Part shown: positions 10,424 through 21,359 of the stretch, in pieces | Numbering within the stretch: the first letter of the stretch is position 1 | Layout: each line of letters starts with the position of its first letter | Source: Ophiobolus disseminans | Lineage: Eukaryota; Ascomycota; Dothideomycetes; Pleosporales; Phaeosphaeriaceae | DNA: 64,000 bases | Direction of reading: 5' to 3' | NCBI GenBank assembly: GCA_010093685.1 | Contig: MU006226.1 | Span: 260,964-324,963, forward strand | Notes under the pieces: generated by a model | What the model saw: the letters and a program-made list of their open reading frames with translations, nothing else | The model's database searches: none | Told to the model about the DNA's origin: nothing | Program-made: the position numbers and the translations under genes

Positions 10424-10957
10424 TTGTGTATCAAAAACTAGCGAGGCGCTTTTGACAAGGGTTGCATCTCTAACAGGTTGTTGATGAATATACAGTTATA
10501 TCTGCGCGCTTGGAGCGAGTCCTGCGGGGCACAGCAAATATACCATTTCAAAAGGCTTGAACGTTCCAATGAGCCGTGTATTCATGAGTATACCAGTATT
10601 GAGCTGATACGTAAAGTGATAGGCAGGTGTCCGAGAATCCGCCGAGGGAGGCTGTTCTCTGCGCAACCCTCCACCTGCTGACTTGAAGCACCACAAGTAT
10701 GGTTTTCTATTTTGTAGTGCGTTTATGAACGGTTCCACCGCCATACCAGGAACGGGGTTCAAAACGCCCAGTGCAACATCGTGCTTCGACGCTGTGCACA
10801 CGCTACCTGGAATGGGGTCCACGGTCTCTCGATGTCCGTAACGAAACCAAGAACAAGATAAGAAAGAGTAACAATATCAGATCGCCATCATTGACCGAAC
10901 GCTCCCCAATGACCAAAAATGAAACAAAAAGGCCGGAACCGAGGTGAACGGCCGTCT
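10424..10957. other. Intergenic
   Basis: No gene seen. It contains two related about 20 bp stretches (ACCAGGAACGGGGTTC at about 10747 and ACCTGGAATGGGGTCC at about 10804) that look like a degraded direct repeat. Confidence 0.4.
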
Positions 10958-11340
10958 TCATGGACAATCGACGTAACTCTTCTCATCATCCCGGTATTGT
11001 GGCGCATCTTCTAGATCCAGCACAACATCCCCAGTCCCGCACAACACCCTATGCAACACAGTACTCCACAGCAGCGACACCACTACAGCCCACGGCAACA
11101 CCTTAAGCATCGTATCCTCAAGCCCGATACCCAAGCAAAGCCCAATGCCAATTCCCAACATCATGCCGGCAAACAAGAAGCAGTCTTGATACGCGTATCC
11201 TTGATTGAGACAGTAGATTGCTGTTGTGGTAGCTGTGAATGCGATGCTCGATGCTCTGGTGTGGAGTGCGCAGGACGCGTTAGTGTCGGGACATGTGAGT
11301 GGACTCCATGATACGCCAGGGTGGTGGCCGAGGTCGAGGG
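10958..11340 (-). CDS. Family X membrane protein, copy X1 (5' end unresolved)
   Basis: The frame ending at TGA 10958-10960 is open on the minus strand past 11340 but has no ATG upstream of the conserved part, so a 5' exon must exist or the start is lost. From about 11257 downwards it aligns with copy X2 (17598-18380): RASSIAFT against VASSIMFT, then QDCFLFAGMM against QDTYLLGGIT, GLEDTMLKVLPWA against ERDLQNAMLYVMPWA, and SLLWSTVLHRV against SLLSSIVAHRV. Two to three hydrophobic helices are evident. Function unknown. It lies divergent to Y-family copy A, the same arrangement as X2 with copy C. Confidence 0.55.
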
Positions 11341-12409
11341 ATGATAGGGATGCGAGGTGAACAGGGAGGTGTATATGAGTGTGCGGTAGGGTATACCATG
11401 GGACCAGGAGGTGAAAGAGGTCGAGTCGGCGTGAAGGTTGTGGCTGTTTGCGTAGTTATGGGATCATTCGGGAAGCGATATTGCTTGTGGTAAAAAGATC
11501 GGAGAATTCTCTACCCACGAATTTGGTGTGGAACTCGCGAATGCAGTGGGTGGACTGCGGTGGGGAGGGTCGCAATCGCATTGTAGGGGTGGGGCTTCTG
11601 TGCTGTGTTCATAATCGCGGCTTCGTGCCCATACAACGAGGAAAGAGGCTGTGGATAAGATAGTCATCTTGTGAAAGCTAGAATGAAAAAGCCAGAGATA
11701 GTTTTAGCGGTTGCCGTCCGGATGCCTTGTCATCGCCTGTGGCAATTGCGTGGCGTGGATGGAAAGTGTCGAAGCGTGAAGGGTCTGCAAGTATGGATCG
11801 TATAATTGGTTAATCTTTTCGAAAGACGTGTAACGTGGAATTTCTGTCGGTCCAAATCCCCAAGGAGGAGGGAAAGTTGGGCGTATTTAAAGGAACCGCA
11901 GTATTACCTCTGTACTTAGCAAAGACCCGGCACGATTCCGATCTAGGCAATTGCAGGATGCAGTTGTGAAGGCCTAGTACAATCGTGGCTGGCGCTTTTA
12001 GTGCTCCCTGAAAGACCTCGTCTGTTACACCACTTGGTATAACTCAGCCATGTACGCAGTCAACCTCGTCTTACAACACATAAGTCTACCCGTATAGTAC
12101 AGTAACATAGCTGTATTGATTCTGCCTCACTATGATACAGCGACGTCCGGTGATCTCGAAAGAGAGGCTATGCAAGGTGCAACGATTGTTGCCTTTGCCG
12201 GTTGCTCAGGGAAGTTAGGGGTTGCAAAGACCTGCGGTTTTCAGTTTTGATCATCTTCACTATCGTTCCTCATCCCCTCCTTAGCTCAAGCCATCTTCTT
12301 AATCTTCTATTCGGTCCGGTGGACGTCTCCTGAACTTTGCAAACACTCCAACCGTACAGATCGAGAAGCCAGCTCTAGCGTGAACTCAGGTAAGCGATAT
12401 CATGCATCA
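11341..12409. promoter_or_regulatory. Intergenic between divergent X1 and copy A
   Basis: About 1.07 kb. A TATA-like GTATTTAAAGG lies near 11884. A CT-rich tract (12250-12320) resembles a fungal leader in front of copy A, and CTCAG-GTAAGC at about 12385-12394 could be a 5'UTR donor. The far upstream exon of X1 may also lie here. No RNA gene recognised. Confidence 0.35.
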
Positions 12410-13494
12410 ATGGTTTATTTGGCCACCGCCGGTTTTCGGTATGAAGCCACGAAAACCACACCCAAGCGGACATCAAGCGTTTCCTCCATGACGGGAAAGC
12501 CAAAGAAGATCGAGACGCCTTTACTGAAGGTCGCGGATACCAACGGCGATGGTCCAAGGACGAGATATGGAGATCATGTGGATTTTGTCAAAGGCTTCAC
12601 TTTGGTATGGAAAGACAAGAAGGCGTTCCCGAAGCCGTATGCAACTACAAGCTCCATCATCCCAGGACACGCTCCGGGAAGCCTCTTCGAGATAAAGGCC
12701 GTAGAAGTCCCGAATGCTACCCTGACCAGGTTGCTCCATTGTAACGGCACTGGGCGAAGAAACGCTATTGGACTTTGCAAGCTCCAACGGGATCAATTTT
12801 GAACATCGGTCCTTGCTGACCTGAGAGTCCATACCCATCGTCGATACTATCAGCTGCCTTGTGCAGTCGTACCCCTCGTGGCGTTGCTCGACCCGGTCAT
12901 GGCCCAGGACGAACTCGCCCTACAACTCTACTCAAGAGCGGACATTCTTGTCTCAGACCTTGACCCTCGGCTACCAGTTAATTTAGCCGGCACCTACATG
13001 CTTGTGATTGCGGGCCTAGTTACCACCGCGCAGGATCTGTTGGGGCCGTTGATGGGTGTTTCCAGCGTCTTGTGGTTTATCATGCGCAACGACGCCGCGA
13101 TCGAACCAAGCATCGCGTGGGTGTATGGCATGGCTCGTTCGACTCTAAATGACCAAGGCTAATGACTTCCTCAGCATATTCGGCATGTGGGCTGTTGTCA
13201 CCTTGATGTATCTCTCGCACCAAACCCGTAGGGTTGTTCTTGACAAGCTGTGAGTTCGTTTTGCCGTCTGCTGAACCCTTGTACTGACCAGATCGCAGAT
13301 ACATCTTGCTAAGCTTGGCATTTTCTGGCATTTGCCTTTGTATTGTTGCTCTCGTACAGTAGGCGTCGATACCCGGAGAGCTTATAACTGCTATCCCACC
13401 ATGTCTTTCTTTTGCGGCATACGCTGTGACCTTTTGGTTTCCATCACATCGTCATATCCCGAACGAAGTGCTCGTGTGTAGGGCCTCAACGTAG
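12410..13494 (+). pseudogene. Family Y membrane protein, copy A, with two in-frame stops
   Basis: The 3' half aligns with copies B and C exon by exon: exon to 13122 (..GPLMGVSSVLWFIMRND..), a 75-nt exon 13175-13249 (..VIFGMWAVVTLMYLSHQT..) and an exon from 13299 (LYILLSLAFSGICL..VALVQ). Intron positions and phases are identical. The frame is cut by TAG at 13360-13362, where B and C both have Lys (AAG). Homologous residues (ASIPGELITAIPPCLSFAAYAV) continue behind it to TAG 13492-13494. Upstream, TGA 12800-12802 separates the first membrane segment from a 130-codon frame starting at ATG 12410 whose sequence does not match the N-terminus of C. An unrecognised intron might remove the TGA but not the TAG. 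Probably a decayed copy. Confidence 0.65.
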
Positions 13495-14400
13495 TATTGT
13501 TGCTTTGTAATGTTGCTAATCGGTTCCTATGAAGTGGAGGATGGCAAGGATTGCTGGTATCAGGCAGAAGAGAGGTTTTCTCCTACCAGATTGAGCTTGT
13601 TAAAACTTTCAGATTAATGGCTCTTTCGACATAATGCGTCATTGCTCAAGCAAACCATTCTTCTTGTAGACGGTTTTGTTGACGAAACGAGTCCTTCTGG
13701 AACGCCGAGCAATTTGTGGGCTTGAACAGAGCTTTGGAGCAGGAGCACCGAAGCTACGGGTATAAGGCCTAGTCTCTCCGTCCGATCTTTGTAGAACAAT
13801 CTGATTAATTCACGCATACGAACATATTTTTAAACTCTCTCAGCTCCAGCACAGTTTGTTAAAGTGACCTCAGCAGTATCTAGGCAGCTAGGTACCGACG
13901 GCAACGAATCAAAAGCCTCACGCTCTCGAGGAGATGTAGATTGTTTTTCTCTTTCCATTGCAAATGCGTTTGTGTCTTGATCCCGGTGGTTGTGGTTTGG
14001 ATGCAATATCAATAATTTAATGGACATTGGCGAGAGTAGGTCATCGAGTCGGTCATCCTTCGACGTGGGGTAACGGCAGCCGCTAGCGTTGGCTCCTCCC
14101 GAGGTCGCCTTCGGGACACTTCATCGCAAGGACGTAGGAATCCACGTTGATAGATGTGCTATTGAAGAGTCCGTATTGTTATCCAGCCTCGCGAGTGCGC
14201 CACATACTACTGTAGCTTGCGCTCTGCTGGAGTGTTGTGGCTTTCTTTCTACCTAGGTACCACCGGGCCGCTCCCCACATCCGACACTGCGGACATTCAT
14301 TTTTTAAACCCTCCACAACTCTTTCCGTAATGCACCGGGCTCATCTTTATCCTGCTTCGACTATCTTATGGTGGAAAAGGTGTGCTCCTCTTTCATAGCT
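13495..14400. other. Intergenic between Y copies A and B (convergent 3' ends)
   Basis: No supported gene. An ACCTAGGTAC palindrome at 14251-14260 is one of several CCTAGG-centred motifs in this block. Confidence 0.45.
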
Positions 14401-15208
14401 CTACGGCAAGGAGTGTAGATCCTGGAGGCTGTTTCGTCCGATGAACTGGTTTGGGAAGATAAGCCTTCCTAATTCTGCTACCGTGTAGGCGGCGAATGAG
14501 GTGCATGGCGGGATCACTGTCACCCATCCACCCGGTAGAGATGTCTTCTGAACCAAAGCGACAAAGCAAACACAAAGACTTGATACCACCAGCGTTACCA
14601 AGATGTATCTACAACTGTCAGCGATCTATCAAGTCATTTTGCGCATTGACTTACACGCTGTGGTGCGTGACGCGATGGCATTGGACCATATAGTATGTCA
14701 GAGTCAAGAGGGACCAACAACCAAATACCCTGCACCCAACTAAGTTAGCGAATGGCAACGAAGAAGCGCGTCTACAAGCTGTCGCTCACATCCAAGATAC
14801 CTTAGGGTCGACGGCCGGATCGTTGCGCAACAACAGCCACAGGACACTCGAGAAGCCCATCGACGGGGCCACCGCCCTGCCGTAGTATGCGACGACGTAA
14901 TGACCCAGAAGGACAGGGAGTGCGACAATTGGACCAATGATGGTCCAGCAGATTCCCGAATGATTGGTGGGGTTGCGGAACGAGGCGTACAAATCGTTGT
15001 CGGCAGCGGAGGTGGGCACAACCAATGCGAAGAGAACCAAGACAGCCAGTAGCCGCATTGAGATCCGCGCACGTGTTTCGTGGGAGTAGCATTTTGACTC
15101 GATAGGTGCACGAGCGGGGGTACGCATAGCCTTTGGAGAAGGCGAAAGTGCAAGATGGGCATCCTCAGATGGAAATCTACTTGTCGCTATGAACGTCATA
15201 GTGAGCAT
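14401..15208 (-). CDS. Family Y membrane protein, copy B (intact)
   Basis: Three exons: 14790-15208, 14655-14729 (75 nt) and 14401-14608; 233 residues from ATG 15208. A later in-frame Met at 15058 starts a clean signal-peptide-like segment (MRLLAVLVLFALVVPTSA), so the true start is uncertain. About five further hydrophobic helices follow. Conserved points shared with A and C are SSVLWLLLRND, a VFG start of the 75-nt exon, YIL..L..SSLC..FVALVQK, and VIPPCTSFAAY. Both introns are at the same positions and phase as in A and C, which proves common ancestry. The function and family are not recognised. It has no X partner next to it. Confidence 0.75.
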
Positions 15209-16865
15209 CTATCAATGCGACTGTTGGAGTTTCCTAGGCAACAAATGACGTGAAGGGAGGTACGGTGTGGTCGTGTTATGTACAGATCAGGTTGGCAGCG
15301 AATTCACAGGATGAATTGGCGTTGTCGGTATCAGATGTTATGGCTACCATCTCGGGGCTCTGCTGAAAAAGCTCGCTATGAGCAAAGGAGGATGAGGCTC
15401 TGCCCTGGCCCGCCATCACTTCTTCCTGAAAAGAAGGCAATCGCCAAGAACACCTGCAACAGATCTTACATGCATGATACGAGCTAACCTCTGCTGTTCT
15501 GCAATCCTATTGGAAGACCAGCCACCGGAATTTTCGACTGCTAGGTCGAACTCGGGTATGGATATGCTGTGGGCCACTGATCCTTGAACCTTTTCCTCTC
15601 TCGTTGATCCTTCACTCACAGGCACTTCTTAGTAGACAGCTCTCGGATGGAGACAGCAACCAAACGATGCAAGACTGTGCTTCATGCATCGAAGGGTTTT
15701 CTCTGCTTCTCTATTCATTGCCTGGGGTGGGTTCTGGTAATATTAGACGCTGAATGGTAGTCCCAACATTCATAAAGCCTCCGCATCTGAAGTGTTGATA
15801 ACATGCCAGAGAGGCTACAAGAAGCCAGTACCTGGGAAAGGCCCCGTTTCACACAAGACATTAGCCGTGCGGAGAACTTTCGCCTCATATTTTCACAGTG
15901 ATCAAGCAGTCGGTTCCATGTGAATAATTTGTTGTATCGTGGTGTCCTTTGTAGCATCTAATGGATGTTCAGCAGCTAGGTGCAAAAAGTAGAGACTAAG
16001 CGCTCAAAACCATCGTTTCGTCTCTCACGCATTTGAAGAAACTTATACCGGTATAGATGCACCTCAACCTGATTATGGAAGAAGTCGGCTGAGACGTTAC
16101 CCCGTTCGGCTAGGCTCTACAGAAAGTGAGAGGCCTAAGTGTTAAGTGCTGTTGCACGTCGTATACCTAGTAGCGGAAGCCTGACCGGTCATACCTCCTC
16201 ACCAGTACAATGGAAGGGCTATGAACAACACTCTAGCGTGTTCATGTGGATACGTGGCAAGTTCAGTGTCTCTGAACCGTCTTACCTAGGTAGGCTCGTC
16301 CCAGCCTTTTGTCTTTGCCCAGCTATATCCAATGAACAACGTTGGAAGCCTTTGCTGAGACTTAAACCTCTGCTCTACGGCGAAACAATACAAGGATTAC
16401 CGCTTTGGGTCTGAGATTATCGGAAGAGTCCACTTAACGTCAAAGGCAAATGGCGGATGAGGGCTTGGGGCTGTAGTACAAATAGTAAGTAATTATAAGC
16501 TTTCATGGGGTTCATGTAAGTGATCTGATGGTATTCATACATACTAGATAACCTTAGAAAGGTTTCAAGATTGCGTCGCGTCAGCTCGAGTCTTCCATAC
16601 ATACACTTGACGTTTTCTTGCCTGATGCACCCTCGAGTCCTTCACTTTATTGATGCCGCCCAATCTTTGCCCTGTTTCTCAATTTCCTTCGCCTCCGATA
16701 ACCATCTACAGCCTTTTGCAGGGGGCCTAAAAGTACTGCGCCTCCCCAATACCGCGGCCCCGCATGAAATGAGGGAATGAGCCTATGAGGCGTGTAGTCA
16801 TAATCTCCGCCCTGCTCGTGCATGTTTCGAGTCCACTTTTGATAATATGCACCAGCATCGGTGAG
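15209..16865. other. Intergenic, accessory
   Basis: About 1.65 kb without a supported gene. Only short unsupported ORFs are present. A CTTACCTAGGTAGG motif lies at about 16281. Confidence 0.45.
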
Positions 16866-17046
16866 TACCGTAGAGACTCGCGATATAGATGCAACCCCCT
16901 GTTACTGCCACAGAAAGGCCAGCTAACAGTGTTATAGACAGAGCTTATTCTACCACTATTTACCGCCCTCTTGGCCGATTTCGTGCTCTCTTAGTAAGCT
17001 TTTGTTAGGACAGGGGGTTGCATCTATATCGCGAGTCTCTACGGTA
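16866..17046. mobile_element. MITE, 177 bp with 34-bp perfect terminal inverted repeats and TA target duplication
   Basis: Bases 16868-16901 and 17011-17044 are exact reverse complements over 34 bp (outer end CCGTAGAGACTCGCG, inner end ..CCCCCTG). Each arm is flanked by TA (16866-16867 and 17045-17046). TA duplication plus long perfect TIRs and no coding capacity in the 109 bp centre are the marks of a Tc1/mariner-type non-autonomous element. The identity of the arms suggests a recent insertion. No transposase source is visible in the window. Confidence 0.85.
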
Positions 17047-17597
17047 TGTGTGAATGTGTTCGATGGTGGCTACCCTTTTGTCATTTTCGGCTGAATGATT
17101 TTGGCGTTGAGAACACATCCATTTGCTAGTTTGTGCATGTGGGTGCCTTGCCACAACTCTTCCTGCGCGTTAAACTTGAGGTACATGGCCGAGAAGTACA
17201 CCTTGGTAAAAGATGAATTCCAAGCTACGTTGACAACTTTGTCGTTCAAGAGGTCATGTATACCAAGTTGTCGATGAGTATCCCTTCGGTATGCGCTCGT
17301 AACATGCACCATAATTAGACATTGTACATGAGCTGTTTTCAAAGTTGCAGAGCCTGGGTAGAGATTGTACTCAGATTACAAGACGAAGTACATTCAGAAA
17401 ACACTCCCAATGAGAAAAGCTGAGGTACGAAACAATCTCAACCACAAGCTAAGAGGAGTCAATCGACCAAGAAGGGAGACTGCACACTAGGCGGGGAAAT
17501 AGGAATGATCGGTTGCTCGTTGCGCCAAAGTCAAATGATATGCCCCTCCCTTCCCGAGGTCCTGATCAGTTTTTATCGTGAAGCTTCATTGCGAATT
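17047..17597. other. Intergenic
   Basis: A 90-codon minus-strand frame (17070-17342) starts with TTG and has no recognisable features. Nothing else is seen. Confidence 0.4.
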
Positions 17598-18380
17598 TCA
17601 CCCATCCGTACCCATCTCTTCCGAAGCCCACTGATCAGCTGATCCCTCAAGTCTGATCCGCCTTATGTCTCTATGCCATACCCTGTGGGCTACGATGCTG
17701 GAGAGCAGCGAAAGTAAGATGGCCCACGGCATTACATACAACATCGCGTTTTGAAGATCCCTCTCGTACGCAAGTCCACAGATAACTCCAGCTGTGATAC
17801 CTCCGAGTAGATATGTGTCCTGGTGACTGTCGCCTTTGTGGTTGTAGTAAAGCATTGTAGCAGCGACCGTGAACATAATCGAAGAGGCAACAGTGCGAAT
17901 TGGCTCAGATTCGAGGTTGTTGAACAGTCTCAGGAATCTTATGGACTCACGATGACCTCTGGATCCACTGCTAGCGGACCCGCGATGAGAGTGAGAATCC
18001 GCGTCTCTGAGGATCCACGTGCCGGCCCCCGCGCTTACCAGGAAGCATGTAACGCTGGTTCCGATTTTGCGTATGTTTCCAATCCTCGACTGGTAACCTT
18101 CAAAATCAAGGCTCGAGGCTCCGATGGTTCCGCGTCCATAGTCTTCAATCGCGTGTCTATCGATATTCACTTTTCGAGACGCAACATGTTGTCGATGAGA
18201 ACTGAAAGCCAACCATGGATAGTTGGGTTGTGTTTCTGGGTCTCCAAACCCCTTTTCGAATGCTTCCTCACACCCAGTTGTGCATCCCCCACAAATCCAG
18301 GTGTCCGAGAGGATTTGTGTTCCAGGTGCTCCTTCATCGGTTCTGATTTCATCGACTCTGAACATGTAAGGTGGCGACAT
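17598..18380 (-). CDS. Family X membrane protein, copy X2
   Basis: Single exon, 260 residues from ATG 18380 (MSPPYMFRVDE); the open frame further upstream lacks ATG. The N-terminal part is hydrophilic with a cysteine cluster WICGGCTTGCEE (C-x2-C-x3-C). The C-terminal part has hydrophobic segments around GTSVTCFLVSAGAGTWIL, ASSIMFTVAATMLYY, YLLGGITAGVICGL and LYVMPWAILLSLLSSIV. The last three align with X1. No family recognised; a small multi-pass membrane protein is the most that can be said. It is transcribed divergently from Y copy C, about 0.9 kb apart. Confidence 0.7.
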   Translation of the reverse strand: MSPPYMFRVDEIRTDEGAPGTQILSDTWICGGCTTGCEEAFEKGFGDPETQPNYPWLAFSSHRQHVASRKVNIDRHAIEDYGRGTIGASSLDFEGYQSRIGNIRKIGTSVTCFLVSAGAGTWILRDADSHSHRGSASSGSRGHRESIRFLRLFNNLESEPIRTVASSIMFTVAATMLYYNHKGDSHQDTYLLGGITAGVICGLAYERDLQNAMLYVMPWAILLSLLSSIVAHRVWHRDIRRIRLEGSADQWASEEMGTDG

Positions 18381-19278
18381 TGTCGCTTGGAAAGGTTGTC
18401 GGCCGAAGTAGATTGTAAAGACTGATTCATGCGAGAGCTGCAAAGATTAATCGAGAGAAGAGACGAAGATGATTTTGTATGTCTAGCGCTGTTGGCTCAA
18501 GGACCGCCTGAAACCGGACGGAATGACTCACGAGGTTGCGCAGCGGGGTCACGTACAGACACTTAGGGCGCAGATGCGGCTCTGCGCTGCGAAATTGAGA
18601 ACCAAAACGTGTAGAGTTGGTAGAGCTTTCTTTGCATTCATGTCAGGCGAAAAGGCAAGAAGGCAAATGCTGCGCCCCACAGATAAGGAGTCCTCCACTC
18701 TACACCGACGAATCCCACCTGCAGGTATGCAGCCAAGCCAGCCTCACCTTGTTGCGCTATGAGCGTGCTGTGGGATGGAGAAAAAGCGGGCAGTGCTCCA
18801 GTTCCCTACCTTTTACTCCCGTGCGCCCTTCGCTGCTAAGTCGAAATCGCAGCATTTTGGTCGTCAGAAGATTTTCGCTACAGCAAAATTCGCGGCACTT
18901 GAGCATCGTTTACACTTCTCTCGGTCTTGTCTATCCACCAGGCCGTCTGAGTCCATCCTAATAGCACGGGTACGCACGAATCCTCATTCGGATCATATTT
19001 CTGATAGTTGGGCAGCCTCTCGAACGAACAAGACTTTATAGGCGTTGTGTTGCTAGATTATTGCAAGATATCAAACGTCAGACGTATCGCACACCTATCG
19101 AACGGCATTCAGGAAAATAGCGGGGCGAGTGACTTTTGGCTAATCGAGGCTTTGTGCCTTCGCTGTTCAGCTCGACTACCGCTTTTCTGTCACACTTCAG
19201 TTAGAGCATCTGTGCACCTGCATAGCACTGCGTGCGCTGAAACTTTCCCATCCCAAAGCGATCTCCAGTCGAGGCAAA
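18381..19278. promoter_or_regulatory. Intergenic between divergent X2 and copy C
   Basis: About 0.9 kb shared upstream region of the second X-Y pair. Small ORFs inside (18523-19041) have no support. No clear TATA; functional elements cannot be named by eye. Confidence 0.35.
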
Positions 19279-20246
19279 ATGTTATGTCCCGAGAACAAGA
19301 CACCCTTTCCAAACGAGCTGCAAGATTTCGGCCATTTCGAGCACGAACTCATCACGCAGAGCGAGCGCATTGGAAATTTGACCCATACAGACGGCTACAC
19401 GGATCGTGAGAGGGAGAAGGAGAACACCGCAAAATCAAAACGACTGACTTCAAATCGAAGACCATGGCCTGATGAGAGGTATAAGAATTTGACGGCAGTG
19501 GCTTTGCGGGAAACGCATGACAACGAAGAGAGTGTTTCAAGAATGTTCCAACGAACATTTCGCCGCGCTTCCTCTCACAGTGTTGATCCGCGCTTTGGCT
19601 TGTCGCTCCGACCGAGAAAGTGGCTTGGGCTTACTGTCGTTGCAATACTGGTTGCACCAACGATGGCGGTTGATGATCAGATCGTTCCATTAAGCGCACA
19701 CACCGCGGGAGAGGTTGATGCCCACAACATCATTCCCAATGTGGCTTTCGGCACTGCAAGTGGTGTTATCTTTCTAATCACAGGATACCTCAGCTCAACA
19801 ACCAGGACCTCTGTAGGTCCACTGATGGGCATCTCTGGCGTTTTGTGGTTCATCATGCGTAATGATGAGGCGGTGAAGCCTAGCTTCGCGTGGATGTAAG
19901 TCTCCTAATATTGAATGTTCTTCCTCTACTGACGCTGTTAGGGTGTTCGGAATATGGTCCATGGCGTATTTGATGTATCTCTCCTACCATACAAAGAGAG
20001 TCGTGCACGAAAGGCTGTAGGTTCTTAGCATACGCAAGGTTATGGCGGCCCTAACATTACCTTAGGTACATATTGCTAGCTCTAGCCTTTAGCAGCATAT
20101 GCCTCTTTACTGTTGCACTCGTGCAAAAGGCCTCAATCCAAGGCGGCCTGGTCACAGCTATCCCTCCTTGCGCTTCTTTTGCAGCGTATGCTACTGCATT
20201 TTGCTTCCCTGACCGACGACGCATCGTGCAGATTACTGCAGTATAG
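19279..20246 (+). CDS. Family Y membrane protein, copy C (intact)
   Basis: Three exons: 19279-19895, 19942-20016 (75 nt) and 20066-20246; introns of 46 and 49 bp; 290 residues. A hydrophilic, charged N-terminal region of about 125 residues precedes a first hydrophobic segment (WLGLTVVAILVAPTMAVDD). Further segments follow: FGTASGVIFLITGY, VGPLMGISGVLWFIM, VFGIWSMAYLMYLSY, YILLALAFSSICLFTVALV and GLVTAIPPCASFAAYATAF. Exon layout is identical to copies A and B. The long N-terminus differs from B and A. Not recognised as a named family; the topology suggests six membrane segments. Confidence 0.75.
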
Positions 20247-21359
20247 TAGACCTAGAATCACGGCATTGTTATCGAGCTGGATGCATGTTTCATTGATTAC
20301 TTGCGAGGATTGCCTCCACGAGCTAGTGCAGCGAAGGGAGTGTTCTCTTTATCTTATACATACCTACCTAGGTATACCGTACAAAGCTCGCACTTTTTGA
20401 ATTGCAGGTCCCCATTCAATTTGGCGCAGGGACTTAAACTTTCGAACAATGCGAGCCTTTTCGTAGCTTGAATACGATACTTCCGAGGCCTCTTCACATT
20501 TGGATACGCCCGACTTTCGCCCAGCTGGCAGGAGCTGACGATATGCCGCGCGATGTAGAAGATGAACAAAGTACAGATACTCAACATAAATTTAACGGAC
20601 AGCAGTTGCTTACAGTCGTATGTTTGCGGCGTGCAATCAATGTCGCGTGCTGGGAGAGCGAACAAACTTAGCGGGGTCCCGAGGTCGAACGCCAAGGCCC
20701 TACGTAGGCAACTAGGGCCACGGGTAGCCTCTTTTCTCTAGGTGGCTGTCCTAATCGTCCACCACATTTTTCAGTCGATAACGAAGGTTTCGGAGGCCAC
20801 TGTGTCAGAATCAAATGTACACGGACGGGATGCGGGAGTACTGCATCGAGAGTGCGGCAAACAGAAGCTGAACCTGGGGGGATGGATGAGAGTTTCAGTA
20901 GCAGTCAAACAAGCTCAACCGATGTTAGATTGCACCATTTCTTCTTCGACTACACCATACTAAGCGTCCCTCTTGGCTTCAGCACCTCCCTGACTCGAAA
21001 TGAGAGACGGTTACACGGATGTCGAGACCGTGACAAGGTTGACACTCTGCTCCGACCCGGGCAATTGAACGACGTCAATCAAAAGCCGCCGATGAAGTTT
21101 GTCATATAATGAGCATGATCAGAAAGCTCACGACTAATACCAGTGCCACCGACTTGGCTGCTGACGTATATCTCTTCGAAGTACCTCCACTGGTTGCACG
21201 CGGCTCTGTATGGCCCACTTCGTAGTCCAAATCGCGGAACTCCTAAGCAAGACTAGCTCTTCCTCAGCCGTCGAATATGCATTGTATCGTGTGTACCAAC
21301 TCTTCGCTCTTTTGTGTCTCTTGACATTACGCTCCTCGGATCATTGAGGTAACATTCTC
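20247..21359. other. Intergenic between copy C and the aquaporin gene
   Basis: 1.1 kb without supported genes. A TACCTACCTAGGTATACC stretch lies at about 20361. Confidence 0.45.

Noticed and set aside
12800..13362. RIP (C-to-T mutation) as the cause of the stops in copy A
   Set aside because: The TAG replaces AAG, an A-to-T change; surrounding sequence is not depleted of C.
17070..17342. 90-codon minus-strand frame beside the MITE
   Set aside because: Starts with TTG, no homologous copy near the other X/Y pairs, no recognisable features.
20354..20695. 113-codon minus-strand ORF with a hydrophobic stretch
   Set aside because: Does not align with family X or Y and has no promoter or splice support.
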